Shown here: one piece after another, positions 37,525-46,307 of the stretch
Layout: each line of letters begins with the position of its first letter
Numbering within the stretch: the stretch's first letter is position 1
From: CAVQYV01 sp963718295 [NCBI: uncultured Methylomirabilota bacterium]
Lineage (GTDB): Bacteria; Methylomirabilota; Methylomirabilia; CAVQYV01
Length of the DNA stretch: 64,000 bases
Reading direction: 5' to 3'
Assembly: GCA_963718295.1 (NCBI GenBank)
Contig: CAVQYV010000011.1
Coordinates: 62,001-126,000, forward strand
Program-made: the position numbers and the translations under genes
The notes under the pieces: model-generated
Seen by the model: the letters and a program-made list of their open reading frames with translations, nothing else
What the model was told of the DNA's origin: nothing
Databases searched by the model: none

Positions 37525-38728
37525 GAAAGTCCATCTCCCGCCGGAAATCGAGAAGTATTATGATAAGTGGAAAAAGGATCCCCAATCGCGGGTCTTCGCC
37601 CAGTTGGCTGATGCCTATCGCAAGAATGGCATGCTGGATGAGGCGATCGAGGTATGTCTGGAGGGCCTGAAGGTCCATCCCTCCTACAGCAGTGCCAGGA
37701 TGGTCCTTGTGAGGGCCTATCAGGAGAAGGGCCTGGATGGCGAGGCAGGGAATGAGCTCACGGAGATCATCAGGAATGATCCGGATAATATGCTGGCGCA
37801 TCGAATGTTGGCGGACCTATCCTACAAGGAGGGGCGGCTCGAAGAGGCCATTGAGCAATACCACAAGGTATTGAGTCTGACTCCCTTGGATCGCGAAATC
37901 AGGACAATCTTGGAGAAGGCAGAGGCGAATCTGGCGGAAGCACCCACTCCATCCGAGAGTGCCGAGACTGAATCGGATCAAGGTCAAGAAGAGGGATCCA
38001 GATGGGAAATCCCGGGTTCCTCCTTTGAAATGGAGGGAGTTGAGTTAGGGGCCGAAGAGGGGAAAGAACCTGGAACCGTACCGTTGGGCCCGACGGAAAA
38101 ACAGGAACGAGAAGATGCGTTCTTGACCGAAACAATAGCCGATCTATATCTCAAGCAAGGCCTCCGGGAAAAGGCGGTGGAGATCTTCTCCAAGATGCTA
38201 GATGCTGACCCTGGCAATTCTCATATTCAAGAGAGGCTGCGGGAGGCGGCTCTGCCTCGGGAAGAAGGATTGACACCGGAAGGCCAGATGGACTTGGAAG
38301 TGAGGACCGAAGGGCCAGCAGCGGTCGAGACGGTGGTCCCAGAGAGTCCGGGGATGGAGCAAAGCCCCTCATTGGACCTGCTCAAGCCCGAGGCGGTTTT
38401 GACCCGACCTGACGGGGGGGTGAAGGAAGGAGTTGCTCAAGAGCCTCCTGGGCCGGCCGTGGATCTGGGCATGCTGGACGAAGGCCCTGCAGTGGGCTCG
38501 CCTCCGGCCGAAGTAGTTTCGATCCGGCCTGAGGAAGGCACGAGAGAGGGCGTCACCGAGGAGTCTCCTGGGCCGGCCGTGGATCTGGGCATGCTGGAGC
38601 TCATGGATGAGGGATCCCCGTCTGTTCCTGGGGGTAAGGAGCCGGCGCAGATCCTCTCTCGATGGCTGGAAGCGATTCAAAAGGGGCGGGGGTCGGTGGA
38701 TAGACCATGGAATTCCGGGAGCGATTGA
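37517..38728 (+). CDS. Tetratricopeptide repeat protein with tandem 40-residue repeats
   Basis: The 403-residue protein has N-terminal TPR units (about residues 20-140: AQLADAYRKNGMLDEAIEVC, ARMVLVRAYQEKGLDGEA, AHRMLADLSYKEGRLEEAIEQY), one more TPR near 200-235, and long acidic, proline-rich linkers. Near the C-terminus GPAVDLGMLDEG and GPAVDLGMLELMDEG lie 40 residues apart; at DNA level 34 bases are identical with a period of 120 (38445-38478 and 38565-38598). It overlaps the Roadblock protein by 22 bases, so the two are probably partners. No signal peptide is present. Function unknown. Confidence 0.75.
   Translation: MPEKVHLPPEIEKYYDKWKKDPQSRVFAQLADAYRKNGMLDEAIEVCLEGLKVHPSYSSARMVLVRAYQEKGLDGEAGNELTEIIRNDPDNMLAHRMLADLSYKEGRLEEAIEQYHKVLSLTPLDREIRTILEKAEANLAEAPTPSESAETESDQGQEEGSRWEIPGSSFEMEGVELGAEEGKEPGTVPLGPTEKQEREDAFLTETIADLYLKQGLREKAVEIFSKMLDADPGNSHIQERLREAALPREEGLTPEGQMDLEVRTEGPAAVETVVPESPGMEQSPSLDLLKPEAVLTRPDGGVKEGVAQEPPGPAVDLGMLDEGPAVGSPPAEVVSIRPEEGTREGVTEESPGPAVDLGMLELMDEGSPSVPGGKEPAQILSRWLEAIQKGRGSVDRPWNSGSD
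38445..38598 (+). repeat. Tandem 120-bp coding repeat
   Basis: Two copies of a 34-base identical block (38445-38478 and 38565-38598) lie exactly 120 bases apart inside the TPR protein gene. The bases before each block are also related (GVKEGVAQE versus GTREGVTEE), so the unit is a diverged 40-codon duplication with one very conserved motif, PGPAVDLGML. Confidence 0.85.
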
Positions 38729-39057
38729 CCTCGCTGCTTGCTGATGTGGAAGGCTCCATGGGAACAGCCTTGGTGGGGCTCGACGGTATCCCGGTAGAGC
38801 ATCTTTCCCGGGAATTGGACATGGTCAATCTCGGGGCCGAATATGCAGCCATCATTGGAGATGCCAAGAAGGCCTCCCAGGATCTCAATCTGGGCGACCT
38901 AAAAACGCTCTCGATTCTGACCCAGCAGATGAGCCTTTTGTTTTCCCTGCTTCAGCATGGCTACTTCATCGCACTCACAGTCCAGAACCGAGGAAATTGG
39001 GGAAAGACGAGATTTAGATTGCAGCATCACAGCGAAAGACTTGAAGGAGAAATCTGA
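38707..39057 (+). CDS. Roadblock/LC7 domain protein
   Basis: The 116-residue protein fits the Roadblock/LC7 fold: N-terminal helix (FRERLTSLLADVEGSMG), strand (ALVGLDGIPVEHLS), a central helix, then QQMSLLFSLLQHGYFIALTVQ. Bacterial members include MglB, which acts on the small GTPase MglA, but no MglA-type GTPase is in the window. Its translation is coupled to the TPR protein by overlap. It could be a polarity or signalling scaffold; this is inference. Confidence 0.75.
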   Translation: MEFRERLTSLLADVEGSMGTALVGLDGIPVEHLSRELDMVNLGAEYAAIIGDAKKASQDLNLGDLKTLSILTQQMSLLFSLLQHGYFIALTVQNRGNWGKTRFRLQHHSERLEGEI

Positions 39058-39092
39058 GGAGGAGAGAAGGTTGGATTTTCCTTCTGTTTTCG

Positions 39093-39125
39093 AAGAATGC
39101 CACGGGTGCATTCTTTTTGTTTTAG
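39093..39125 (+). terminator. Intrinsic terminator upstream of aroQ
   Basis: AAGAATGC (39093-39100) and GCATTCTT (39108-39115) form an 8-bp stem with a seven-base loop, followed by TTTGTTTT. This is a classical intrinsic terminator ending only about seven bases before the aroQ start codon, so aroQ must have a promoter within the terminator region, depend on read-through, or be regulated by attenuation. Confidence 0.8.
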
Positions 39126-39131
39126 GGAAGT

Positions 39132-39587
39132 ATGACTAAGCGTATATTGATTCTTCATGGGCCCAATTTGAACCTCTTGGGGAAAAGGGAACCCCATATC
39201 TACGGCTCGGATTCGTTAGAGACGATTAACGAAGCCATCAGGATTGCCGCCGAAGAGGAAGGAATGGAAGCAGAGATACTTCAATCGAATCATGAAGGAG
39301 AGCTGATCGATACGCTTCACAGGTTCTCCGGTTGGGCGGATGTTTTGTTGATCAACCCAGGGGGATACAGCCATACCAGCATTGCCTTACGGGATGCCAT
39401 TGTCGCTGTTGGAATTCCGACCATTGAAATTCACCTTTCCAATATCCATAAGAGGGAAGAGTTCAGGCGGCACTCATTCATCGCTGAGGTAGCATCAGGT
39501 CAGATCTCGGGGTTTGGTAAGCAGAGCTACATCCTGGGGATCAAGGCGGCCTCCTGGCTGCTCAAAGAAAGAGGAGCTTCGGGATAG
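39132..39587 (+). CDS. aroQ: Type II 3-dehydroquinate dehydratase
   Basis: Third shikimate-pathway enzyme. LHGPNLNLLGKREPHIYG contains the catalytic Tyr24, and NPGGYSHTSIALRDA and IEIHLSNIHKREEFR supply the substrate-binding and histidine residues of the type II dodecameric family. The 151-residue length is standard. It heads the conserved aroQ-pepQ-efp-accB-accC order. Confidence 0.94.
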   Translation: MTKRILILHGPNLNLLGKREPHIYGSDSLETINEAIRIAAEEEGMEAEILQSNHEGELIDTLHRFSGWADVLLINPGGYSHTSIALRDAIVAVGIPTIEIHLSNIHKREEFRRHSFIAEVASGQISGFGKQSYILGIKAASWLLKERGASG

Positions 39588-39600
39588 CTCCTGTCCAAGG

Positions 39601-40671
39601 ATGAACTATTCCTCCCGACTGAGAAAGGTACGAGATTCACTGGATGAGCTGCACCTCGATGCCCAACTTCTCGTGAACCGGGAGGATATCCGCTACCTCT
39701 CGGGGTTCTCCGGGGATGCGGGCCTCGGCTTGGTGGGCCCTAATTCGGCCTACCTATTCCTTGATTTTCGCTTCCTTACCCAAGCGGACCAAGAGGTTAT
39801 GGGCTTCGAAGTCAAGCCAGTGGACCGATCCCTTTGGGATTCCTTGGCAGCGGAAGTCAAAAGGGATAAGATATCTCGCCTGGGGTTTTCTCCGGCAGAA
39901 CTTTCCTATGAGCGGCATCGAATGCTGGAAGAGAAGGCGGAAGGGATCCAGCTCGTCGCCACAAGATCCCTTGTAACCCAACTTCGAATGATCAAAGACC
40001 CGGAGGAGGCCGAGGCAATCCGCAGATCAGGACGAGTGCTGTCGCAGAACCTGGATGAGATCCTGCCTCTGATCAAGCCGGGCATGAAGGAAGGCGAAAT
40101 TGCAGCCCTTTTCGAATACGGCCTGAGAATGAAGGGAGCGGACAAGCCGGGCTTTGAGACCATTGTGGCTTCGGGAGAGCGTTCCGCTATGCCCCACGCC
40201 CACGCTTCCCCTCGCGAAATCAGATCGGGAGAGTTCTTGAAGATTGATGGCGGCGCCCAATGGAATGGATACCATTCCGATATCACCCGGACGGTGGTCC
40301 TTAGTGCAGCTACCTCGTCACAGGAAGCGATCCATCGGATTGTCCTCGAAGCCCATGATCAGGCCATTGCGGCTATCAGGCCCGGAATGACTGGGGAGGC
40401 ACTGGATCAAGTGGCAAGGAAGGTCATCGAGGAGGCGGGTTATGGCCGATATTTTGGACACGGAACCGGCCATGGGGTTGGGCTGTCTGTCCATGAGGAG
40501 CCTCGAATCGGACGGGAATCGCACACCATACTGGAGGAGGGGATGGCTTTTACCATCGAGCCCGGGATCTACCTCCCTGGGGTCGGGGGAGTCAGGATTG
40601 AGGATACCATCCTGCTGACTGAGAAAGGCCCAGAGGTCGCTACAACCACCACGCGGAGGATGACGCTTTGA
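39601..40671 (+). CDS. pepQ: M24-family Xaa-Pro aminopeptidase
   Basis: Metallopeptidase of the pita-bread fold. Creatinase-type N-domain (LRKVRDSLDELHLDAQLLVN) and the catalytic domain with the metal ligands: aspartates in KIDGGAQWNGYHSDITRTVV, histidine in GHGTGHGVGLSVHE, and glutamates in FTIEPGIY and RIEDTIL. ATG 39601 gives 356 residues; the open frame begins earlier inside aroQ. Whether it is an aminopeptidase P or a proline dipeptidase cannot be decided from sequence alone. Confidence 0.9.
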   Translation: MNYSSRLRKVRDSLDELHLDAQLLVNREDIRYLSGFSGDAGLGLVGPNSAYLFLDFRFLTQADQEVMGFEVKPVDRSLWDSLAAEVKRDKISRLGFSPAELSYERHRMLEEKAEGIQLVATRSLVTQLRMIKDPEEAEAIRRSGRVLSQNLDEILPLIKPGMKEGEIAALFEYGLRMKGADKPGFETIVASGERSAMPHAHASPREIRSGEFLKIDGGAQWNGYHSDITRTVVLSAATSSQEAIHRIVLEAHDQAIAAIRPGMTGEALDQVARKVIEEAGYGRYFGHGTGHGVGLSVHEEPRIGRESHTILEEGMAFTIEPGIYLPGVGGVRIEDTILLTEKGPEVATTTTRRMTL

Positions 40672-41225
40672 TCTCAAGCAATGACCTACGCCCGGGCACG
40701 AAGATCGTGCTCGATGGGGCTGTCTTTCAGGTAATAGAATATCAGCACCACAAGCCAGGAAAAGGAGGCGCCATGGTGCGCACCAGGCTGAAGAACCTGA
40801 GGACGGGGGCCATTGTGGATAAGACGTTTCGGCCCGAGGAGAAGTTGCCCTTAGCGGAGATGGAAGAGAGAAAGATGCAGTTCCTTTATCGGCAGGATGA
40901 TCTCTTCCATTTTATGGATACTTCGAGTTACGAACAGCTATCGTTGAGATCTTCCCATTTGGCGGGGGCGACGAATTACCTGAAGGAAGGAATGATCATC
41001 ACCATTCAGTTCCATGATGAGGAGCCGGTGGAAGTGGTGTTGCCAATCTTCGTGGTCCTTGAGGTGGCGAAGACGGACCCGGGAATTCGGGGGGACACGG
41101 CCTCTGGGGGATCCAAGCCAGCAACCCTGGAGACGGGGATGGTCGTTCAGGTCCCGCTCTTCATCAATGAAAAAGATTCGATCAAAGTGGATACCCGTAC
41201 CGGAACTTACGTGGAGAGGGGATAA
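40668..41225 (+). CDS. efp: Elongation factor P
   Basis: Rescues ribosomes stalled at proline runs. The 185-residue protein has the KOW-like first domain with the tip lysine Lys32 in HHKPGKGGAM, and the EF-P C-terminal domain (TGTYVERG). Start TTG 40668 follows GGAGGA and overlaps the pepQ stop. The tip residue is lysine, so modification by an EpmA-type or other enzyme is possible; no modification gene is in this window. Confidence 0.94.
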   Translation: MISSNDLRPGTKIVLDGAVFQVIEYQHHKPGKGGAMVRTRLKNLRTGAIVDKTFRPEEKLPLAEMEERKMQFLYRQDDLFHFMDTSSYEQLSLRSSHLAGATNYLKEGMIITIQFHDEEPVEVVLPIFVVLEVAKTDPGIRGDTASGGSKPATLETGMVVQVPLFINEKDSIKVDTRTGTYVERG

Positions 41226-41257
41226 AGGGAAGCTGAAATGGAGAGCCGAAGCAAAAG

Positions 41258-41749
41258 ATGACCGCTCCCAAAGAGAGATCCACCATTTTGAAGGTAAAGG
41301 AAATCCAGGAGCTTTTAGATCTGCTGAAGGATTCGGATATTGAGGAAATCGAGATAGCAAGAGATGACCTGAGGATTCGAATCAGGAGGAGAGGGATGCT
41401 GTCCGCCGGGACTTTCTACGCCCCTTTGCCTCCCATCCCCGCGGGTCAGATTGAAGCGCCTCCTGCCGGCCCTTCAGCCTCCCCTGAAAAGAAGGAATCC
41501 AATGTAAGTCTGCTTTCGATTCACTCTCCCATGGTGGGGACCTTCTATCGGGCACCCCTTCCTGGCGCAGAGCCTTTCGTCAAAGAAGGGGATCTGATCA
41601 AGAAAGGGCAGACCCTCTGTATCATCGAAGCGATGAAGCTGATGAATGAGATCGAGGCAGAGAGAGCCGGGAGAATCGATTCCATCCTGGTGGATGATGC
41701 TCAGCCGGTGGAATACGGACAATCGCTCTTCCTCATAGAGCCACTCTGA
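41258..41749 (+). CDS. accB: Acetyl-CoA carboxylase biotin carboxyl carrier protein
   Basis: Carries biotin between AccC and the carboxyltransferase in fatty-acid synthesis. A short N-terminal region (IQELLDLLKDSDIEEIEIAR) and proline-rich linker precede the biotinyl domain with SPMVGTFYRAP and EAMKLMNE, in which Lys127 is the biotin site. The 163-residue length is normal. accC follows. Confidence 0.94.
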   Translation: MTAPKERSTILKVKEIQELLDLLKDSDIEEIEIARDDLRIRIRRRGMLSAGTFYAPLPPIPAGQIEAPPAGPSASPEKKESNVSLLSIHSPMVGTFYRAPLPGAEPFVKEGDLIKKGQTLCIIEAMKLMNEIEAERAGRIDSILVDDAQPVEYGQSLFLIEPL

Positions 41750-41800
41750 TATCGCCTTTCGAGCCCCTTTCATAATAGCACCACAGTTATCTTGCGCAAA

Positions 41801-43150
41801 ATGTTCTCAAAAGTCCTCATCGCAAATCGGGGAGAAATCGCCCTGCGCATTATCCGGGCCTGCCGCGAGCTCCAGGTGAAGACGGTGGCGGTCTATTCGA
41901 CCGTCGACCGCGATTCCCTCCATGTCCAGTTTGCCGATGAGGCGATATGTATTGGTCCCCCTGAACTCTCTTTGAGCTATCTAAATATCTCGCGCATCAT
42001 CAGCGCGGCCGAGGTCACCAACGCAGATGCGATTCACCCGGGATACGGACTCCTGGCGGAGAATTCCCATTTCGCAGAGATCTGTGAGGCATCCGAGCTG
42101 CATTTCATTGGGCCCTCGGCGGAAAACATCCGACTTATGGGAGATAAGGCGAGGGCGAGAAAGCTCGCCCAAGCGACAGGTGTGCCGGTGGTCGAGGGGA
42201 GTGACGCCATTATCTCGAGTCCCGAAGAAGCTACGGAAGTGGCCTCCCGGATCGGCTATCCGGTCATGATCAAAGCCACAGCCGGAGGCGGGGGCAGGGG
42301 GATGCGAATCGTCCGCTTGCCGGAGGATCTCCTTCAGTCTCTTACCACAGCCAGCTCCGAAGCAGAGGCGGCCTTTGGAGACGCTGGATTATACCTGGAG
42401 CGTTATATGGAGGACCCGAGGCATGTGGAATTTCAGTTATTGGCCGATAGGTTTGGCAATCTGGTTCATCTGGGAGAGCGAGACTGCTCGGTCCAGCGAC
42501 GTCACCAGAAACTGATTGAAGAAGCGCCTTCTCCGGCTCTCCGCCAGAAGCTGCGGGAGAAGATGGGGAAAGCGGCTGTCGCCGTGGCCCAGGCCGCAAA
42601 TTATACCAACGTGGGGACGGTGGAATTCCTGTTGGATGAGCGGGGAAATTTCTCATTCCTGGAAATGAATACCCGAATTCAAGTGGAACACCCGGTCACC
42701 GAAATGGTCACCGGGATCGACTTGGTAAAGGAACAGATCCGATTGGCCGCAGGGGAGCCACTCCGCTTCAAGCAGGAAGATATCGAACTCAAGGGGCACA
42801 GCATCGAATGTCGTATCAACGCTGAGGATCCGGAAAGATTCCTTCCCTGTCCCGGAGTCATATCGAAATTTCTCCTTCCTGGAGGCCCAGGGGTGAGAGT
42901 GGACACTCACTGTTACCCGGGCTACACCATCAGTCCTCATTATGACTCCCTGATTGCAAAGGTCATCGTCCACGGGGAGAATAGGAGAGAGGCCATAGCA
43001 AGGGCCCGGAGGGCAATGGAGGAGTTCGTCGTCGAAGGCATCAAGACCACAATTCCTTTTCATCAGAGGGTCTTCAAGGACCCGGACTTCATCAAGGCGA
43101 GGGTCACAACCGGTTTTTTGGATCGGCTGACCGCTTCCACCAGTCGCTAA
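41801..43150 (+). CDS. accC: Acetyl-CoA carboxylase, biotin carboxylase subunit
   Basis: ATP-dependent carboxylation of biotin. It begins [32 protein letters not shown] is the ATP-grasp glycine loop; [18 protein letters not shown] and [16 protein letters not shown] are the conserved metal and catalytic segments. ATG 41801 is preferred over TTG 41792 since it gives the standard N-terminus and 449 residues. Confidence 0.95.
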   Translation: MFSKVLIANRGEIALRIIRACRELQVKTVAVYSTVDRDSLHVQFADEAICIGPPELSLSYLNISRIISAAEVTNADAIHPGYGLLAENSHFAEICEASELHFIGPSAENIRLMGDKARARKLAQATGVPVVEGSDAIISSPEEATEVASRIGYPVMIKATAGGGGRGMRIVRLPEDLLQSLTTASSEAEAAFGDAGLYLERYMEDPRHVEFQLLADRFGNLVHLGERDCSVQRRHQKLIEEAPSPALRQKLREKMGKAAVAVAQAANYTNVGTVEFLLDERGNFSFLEMNTRIQVEHPVTEMVTGIDLVKEQIRLAAGEPLRFKQEDIELKGHSIECRINAEDPERFLPCPGVISKFLLPGGPGVRVDTHCYPGYTISPHYDSLIAKVIVHGENRREAIARARRAMEEFVVEGIKTTIPFHQRVFKDPDFIKARVTTGFLDRLTASTSR

Positions 43151-43225
43151 GGGATCGGATCGAGAGCCAAAGAGGCCAAAGAGGCTCCATACCGTTCATA
43201 ACTCAAAGAGGAGGGAGGAGATAAG

Positions 43226-44362
43226 ATGAAGACAGTAGCGTTCTGTTGTGGCCTGTTTCTGCTGGTAATGGGGATGGCCGGAGGGGTAGGGGCTCAGCCG
43301 ATCAAGGTCGGGCTGATCACTCCCCTGACGGGAGATGTGAAGACTTTTGGGGAATCGATCAAGAACGGATTCGAACTGGCAGTATCCGAGGTAAATGCCA
43401 AGGGCGGGATCATGGGAAGGAAGATCGAGATGGTGATCACCGACGACAAGAATGATCCAACCGAGGCCTCCAATGCGGCCATTAAGCTCATCAGTCAGGA
43501 TCGGGTGAAACTGATTGTGGGTTCCGTCACGTCCAAGTGCTCGATTCCAGTATCGGATATCTGTCAGAGCCAAAAGGCAGTGATGATTACCCCATCAGCC
43601 ACCAATCCAAAGGTTACCGTTGCCGACGGCAAGCGAAAGGACTTCGCCTTCCGCGCCTGCTTCATCGACCCGTTCCAGGGGTCGGTAATGGCGAAGTTTG
43701 CGGCCAGAACCTTGAAAAAGAAGACGGCTGCAGTCCTTTATGATGTGGGAAATGACTATACGAAAGGACTCGCGGAGTTCTTCCGAGATTCCTTCAAGAA
43801 AGAGGGGGGGAAGATCACAAGTTTTGAATCTTACGGCAAGGATGATGTGGATTTCTCCGCGCTCCTGACCAAAATAGCCGCCGAGAAGCCGGAGGTCCTG
43901 TTTCTCCCCGACTACTACAACAAGGTGGGCTTGATCGCCAAGCAGGCAAGGGAAAGAGGAATCAAGGCCATTTTCTTGGGTGGCGATGGCTGGGATTCTC
44001 CCGATCTCTTCAAGATCGCTGGCGCTGCAGTAGAGGGGAGTTTCTTCAGCAACCACTACTCCCCCGAGGATCCAAGCGCTGAGGTACAGAGCTTTATCAA
44101 GAAGTATCGTGCCCGCTTTGGCGCGACCCCAGACGCCTTGGCAACCCTGGGCTATGACGCCACCAAGATCTTGCTTAACGGTATAGAGAAGGCCAAGAGC
44201 GATGATCCGGAAAAGGTGAAGAGGGCGTTGGCTCAGATCAAAAACCTCCAGGTGGTATCCGGGAAGATCAGCTACGATAAGGATGGCAACCCCATCAAGA
44301 GCGCAGCGGTCATCGGCATCGTCAACGGGCAGCAGAAATACAAGACCACAGTGAACCCCTGA
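43226..44362 (+). CDS. livJ: Branched-chain amino acid ABC transporter, substrate-binding protein
   Basis: Periplasmic binding protein. A cleavable signal peptide (MKTVAFCCGLFLLVMGMAGG ending near VGAQ) and no lipobox cysteine at the cleavage site suggest a soluble periplasmic form. The mature part starts PIKVGLITPLTGDVKTFGES, typical of LivJ/LivK; SVTSKCSIPVSDI and GGDGWDSPDL are ligand-binding loops. GAGGAGGGAGGAGATAAG precedes the ATG. It heads livJ-H-M-G-F. Specificity might include other amino acids or amides. Confidence 0.9.
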   Translation: MKTVAFCCGLFLLVMGMAGGVGAQPIKVGLITPLTGDVKTFGESIKNGFELAVSEVNAKGGIMGRKIEMVITDDKNDPTEASNAAIKLISQDRVKLIVGSVTSKCSIPVSDICQSQKAVMITPSATNPKVTVADGKRKDFAFRACFIDPFQGSVMAKFAARTLKKKTAAVLYDVGNDYTKGLAEFFRDSFKKEGGKITSFESYGKDDVDFSALLTKIAAEKPEVLFLPDYYNKVGLIAKQARERGIKAIFLGGDGWDSPDLFKIAGAAVEGSFFSNHYSPEDPSAEVQSFIKKYRARFGATPDALATLGYDATKILLNGIEKAKSDDPEKVKRALAQIKNLQVVSGKISYDKDGNPIKSAAVIGIVNGQQKYKTTVNP

Positions 44363-44368
44363 CCGGAG

Positions 44369-44418
44369 GAGGAGAGAGGGGGGGGAGTTTCTCTTTCCCC
44401 TTCCCTTCTCTCCCTTTC
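44369..44418 (+). repeat. Purine-pyrimidine inverted repeat between livJ and livH
   Basis: GGAGGAGAGAGGGGGGGG (from 44367) is followed by CTCTTTCCCCTTCCCTTCTCTCC, which can fold back into an imperfect stem. Such a hairpin between the binding-protein gene and the permease gene could reduce read-through or protect the livJ message, giving more binding protein than permease. No long T-tract is present. Confidence 0.4.
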
Positions 44419-44449
44419 CTGACCCCCTCTGGTCCTTGTCACCTTCATC

Positions 44450-45334
44450 ATGATCTATCTACTCCAGCAGATCTTAAACGGCTTGCAACTGGGTTTTGTT
44501 TATGCCTTGATCGCCCTTGGCTACACCATGGTGTACGGCATCATCCGCCTGATCAATTTCGCCCACGGCGATGTCTTCATGGTCGGTGTTTATCTGGCCT
44601 ACTACGGAATTTCCTATTTCCATCTCCCCCTCCCGCTTGCCATGATGATTTCCATGGGTGGCTGCGCCCTCCTGGGTATTACGATCGAGAAACTTGCCTA
44701 CCGCCCTCTGCGTAGCGCCCCCCGAATAGCCGCCCTGATCACCGCGATCGGGGTGTCCCTTTTCTTGGAATATTTCTGCAGCCTCAAGTTCGTTTTCGGC
44801 CCCAACTATCTCTCTTTTCCTCGCCCCTTCGAAGTCGTGACCTGGGAATGGGCGGGGATCATTTTTTCCAATATTCAAGTAATCATATTTGGGGTTACCA
44901 TATCCCTTTTGATCCTACTCCAGTACGTCGTGCACCATACCAAAATGGGCAAGGCGATGCGGGCCGTATCCTTCGATCATGACACGGCGAGACTCATGGG
45001 GATCAATGTGGACTCCACCATCTCCTTCACCTTTGGATTAGGATCAGCCATGGCTGCTGCCGGAGGCGTCTTATATGGAATTGCCTACCCTCAAATCAAT
45101 CCATTCATGGGGATCATGCCCGGCTTAAAGGCCTTTGTGGCGGCCGTGTTAGGAGGAATTGGCATTATCCCGGGGGCTATGATCGGCGCACTCATCATGG
45201 GAATCGCCGAGGTGTTGACCTCTGCTTTTATCTCCTCGACCCTTCGCGATGGGGTGGCCTTTGGCATCCTCATTCTGGTCCTCATGGTGAAACCTACAGG
45301 CATCTTGGGAAGATCCAGCCGGGAGAAGGTCTAA
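44450..45334 (+). CDS. livH: Branched-chain amino acid ABC transporter permease LivH
   Basis: Multi-pass inner-membrane permease. ILNGLQLGFVYALIALGYTMVYGIIRLINFAHGD is the conserved N-terminus; GMDP-region equivalent HDTARLMGINVDSTISFTFG and the EAA-like segment (PGLKAFVAAVLGGIGIIPGA) are present. The 294-residue length is normal. Confidence 0.93.
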   Translation: MIYLLQQILNGLQLGFVYALIALGYTMVYGIIRLINFAHGDVFMVGVYLAYYGISYFHLPLPLAMMISMGGCALLGITIEKLAYRPLRSAPRIAALITAIGVSLFLEYFCSLKFVFGPNYLSFPRPFEVVTWEWAGIIFSNIQVIIFGVTISLLILLQYVVHHTKMGKAMRAVSFDHDTARLMGINVDSTISFTFGLGSAMAAAGGVLYGIAYPQINPFMGIMPGLKAFVAAVLGGIGIIPGAMIGALIMGIAEVLTSAFISSTLRDGVAFGILILVLMVKPTGILGRSSREKV

Positions 45335-45338
45335 ATCG

Positions 45339-46307
45339 ATGAAGAGGCATCATTGGATTCTACATATTTCAGTCGTGGTCCTGCTCTATCTGGCCATCTC
45401 AGCCCTCATGCGAGGTGGCATGATCAACCCCTATTGGGAACAAATCATCCAGTACTCCCTCGTTGTCTGTATCTCATCCCTGGGTCTCAACATGATCTAC
45501 GGCTACACCGGGCAATTCTCTTTGGGGCATGCGGCCTTTTTCGGGATTGGGGCCTATGCATCCGCGCTCATCACCAAAGCCACAGAGACGGAGAGCCTCA
45601 CGATATTCATTGTGGCCCTTTTGGGTGGGGCTATCTTGTCTGGCGTCGTGGCCCTTGTCATAGGTCTTCCCATACTTCGGCTGCGCTCCGACTATTTGGG
45701 GATCGCCACCTTGGGTTTTGGGATCATGGTAAAAGTCGCCTTTGACAACCTGGATCGGATCATCCCCATGATGGGTGGCTCTCGTGGGATGAGCGGAATT
45801 CCTAAGTTGACCGACTTCACCATCACTTACGTTTTCGCGTGTCTATCGGTCCTTGTGTTGCGCAATTTCGTCTACTCCGGTCATGGACGGGCATGCATCT
45901 CCGTTCGGGAAGACGAGATCGCCGCCGGTGCCATGGGAGTGAACACCACCAAATACAAGACCATAGCCTTTGTAATAGGCTGCTTCTATGCCGGACTGGC
46001 CGGCGGCCTATATGCCCACCTGTATATATTCTTGCATCCCTCGAATTTTGATTTCCTGAAATCCTTTGATCCGCTGCTGATCGTGGTGCTGGGTGGATTG
46101 GGGAGCATCAGTGGGACCATACTCGCCGCATTGGGCTGGACTTTTTTCCTGGAAGGGCTGCGGGTGATTCTTCCTCTTCAGATCCTCGACTGGCGCATGG
46201 TCATCTACCCAATCTTGCTGATCGTCGTAATGCTATTGAGGCCGCAGGGCCTGTTTGGCGGGAGGGAATTCAGATTCATCGAGCCGCAGAGGATAGGTGG
46301 TGAATAG
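45339..46307 (+). CDS. livM: Branched-chain amino acid ABC transporter permease LivM
   Basis: Second permease of the system. SLGLNMIYGYTGQFSLGHAAFFGIGAYA is the LivM signature, and VREDEIAAGAMGVNTTKYK with VLGGLGSISGTILAA is the coupling region that meets the ATPases. The 322-residue length fits the core of LivM. The stop overlaps the livG start region. Confidence 0.93.
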   Translation: MKRHHWILHISVVVLLYLAISALMRGGMINPYWEQIIQYSLVVCISSLGLNMIYGYTGQFSLGHAAFFGIGAYASALITKATETESLTIFIVALLGGAILSGVVALVIGLPILRLRSDYLGIATLGFGIMVKVAFDNLDRIIPMMGGSRGMSGIPKLTDFTITYVFACLSVLVLRNFVYSGHGRACISVREDEIAAGAMGVNTTKYKTIAFVIGCFYAGLAGGLYAHLYIFLHPSNFDFLKSFDPLLIVVLGGLGSISGTILAALGWTFFLEGLRVILPLQILDWRMVIYPILLIVVMLLRPQGLFGGREFRFIEPQRIGGE

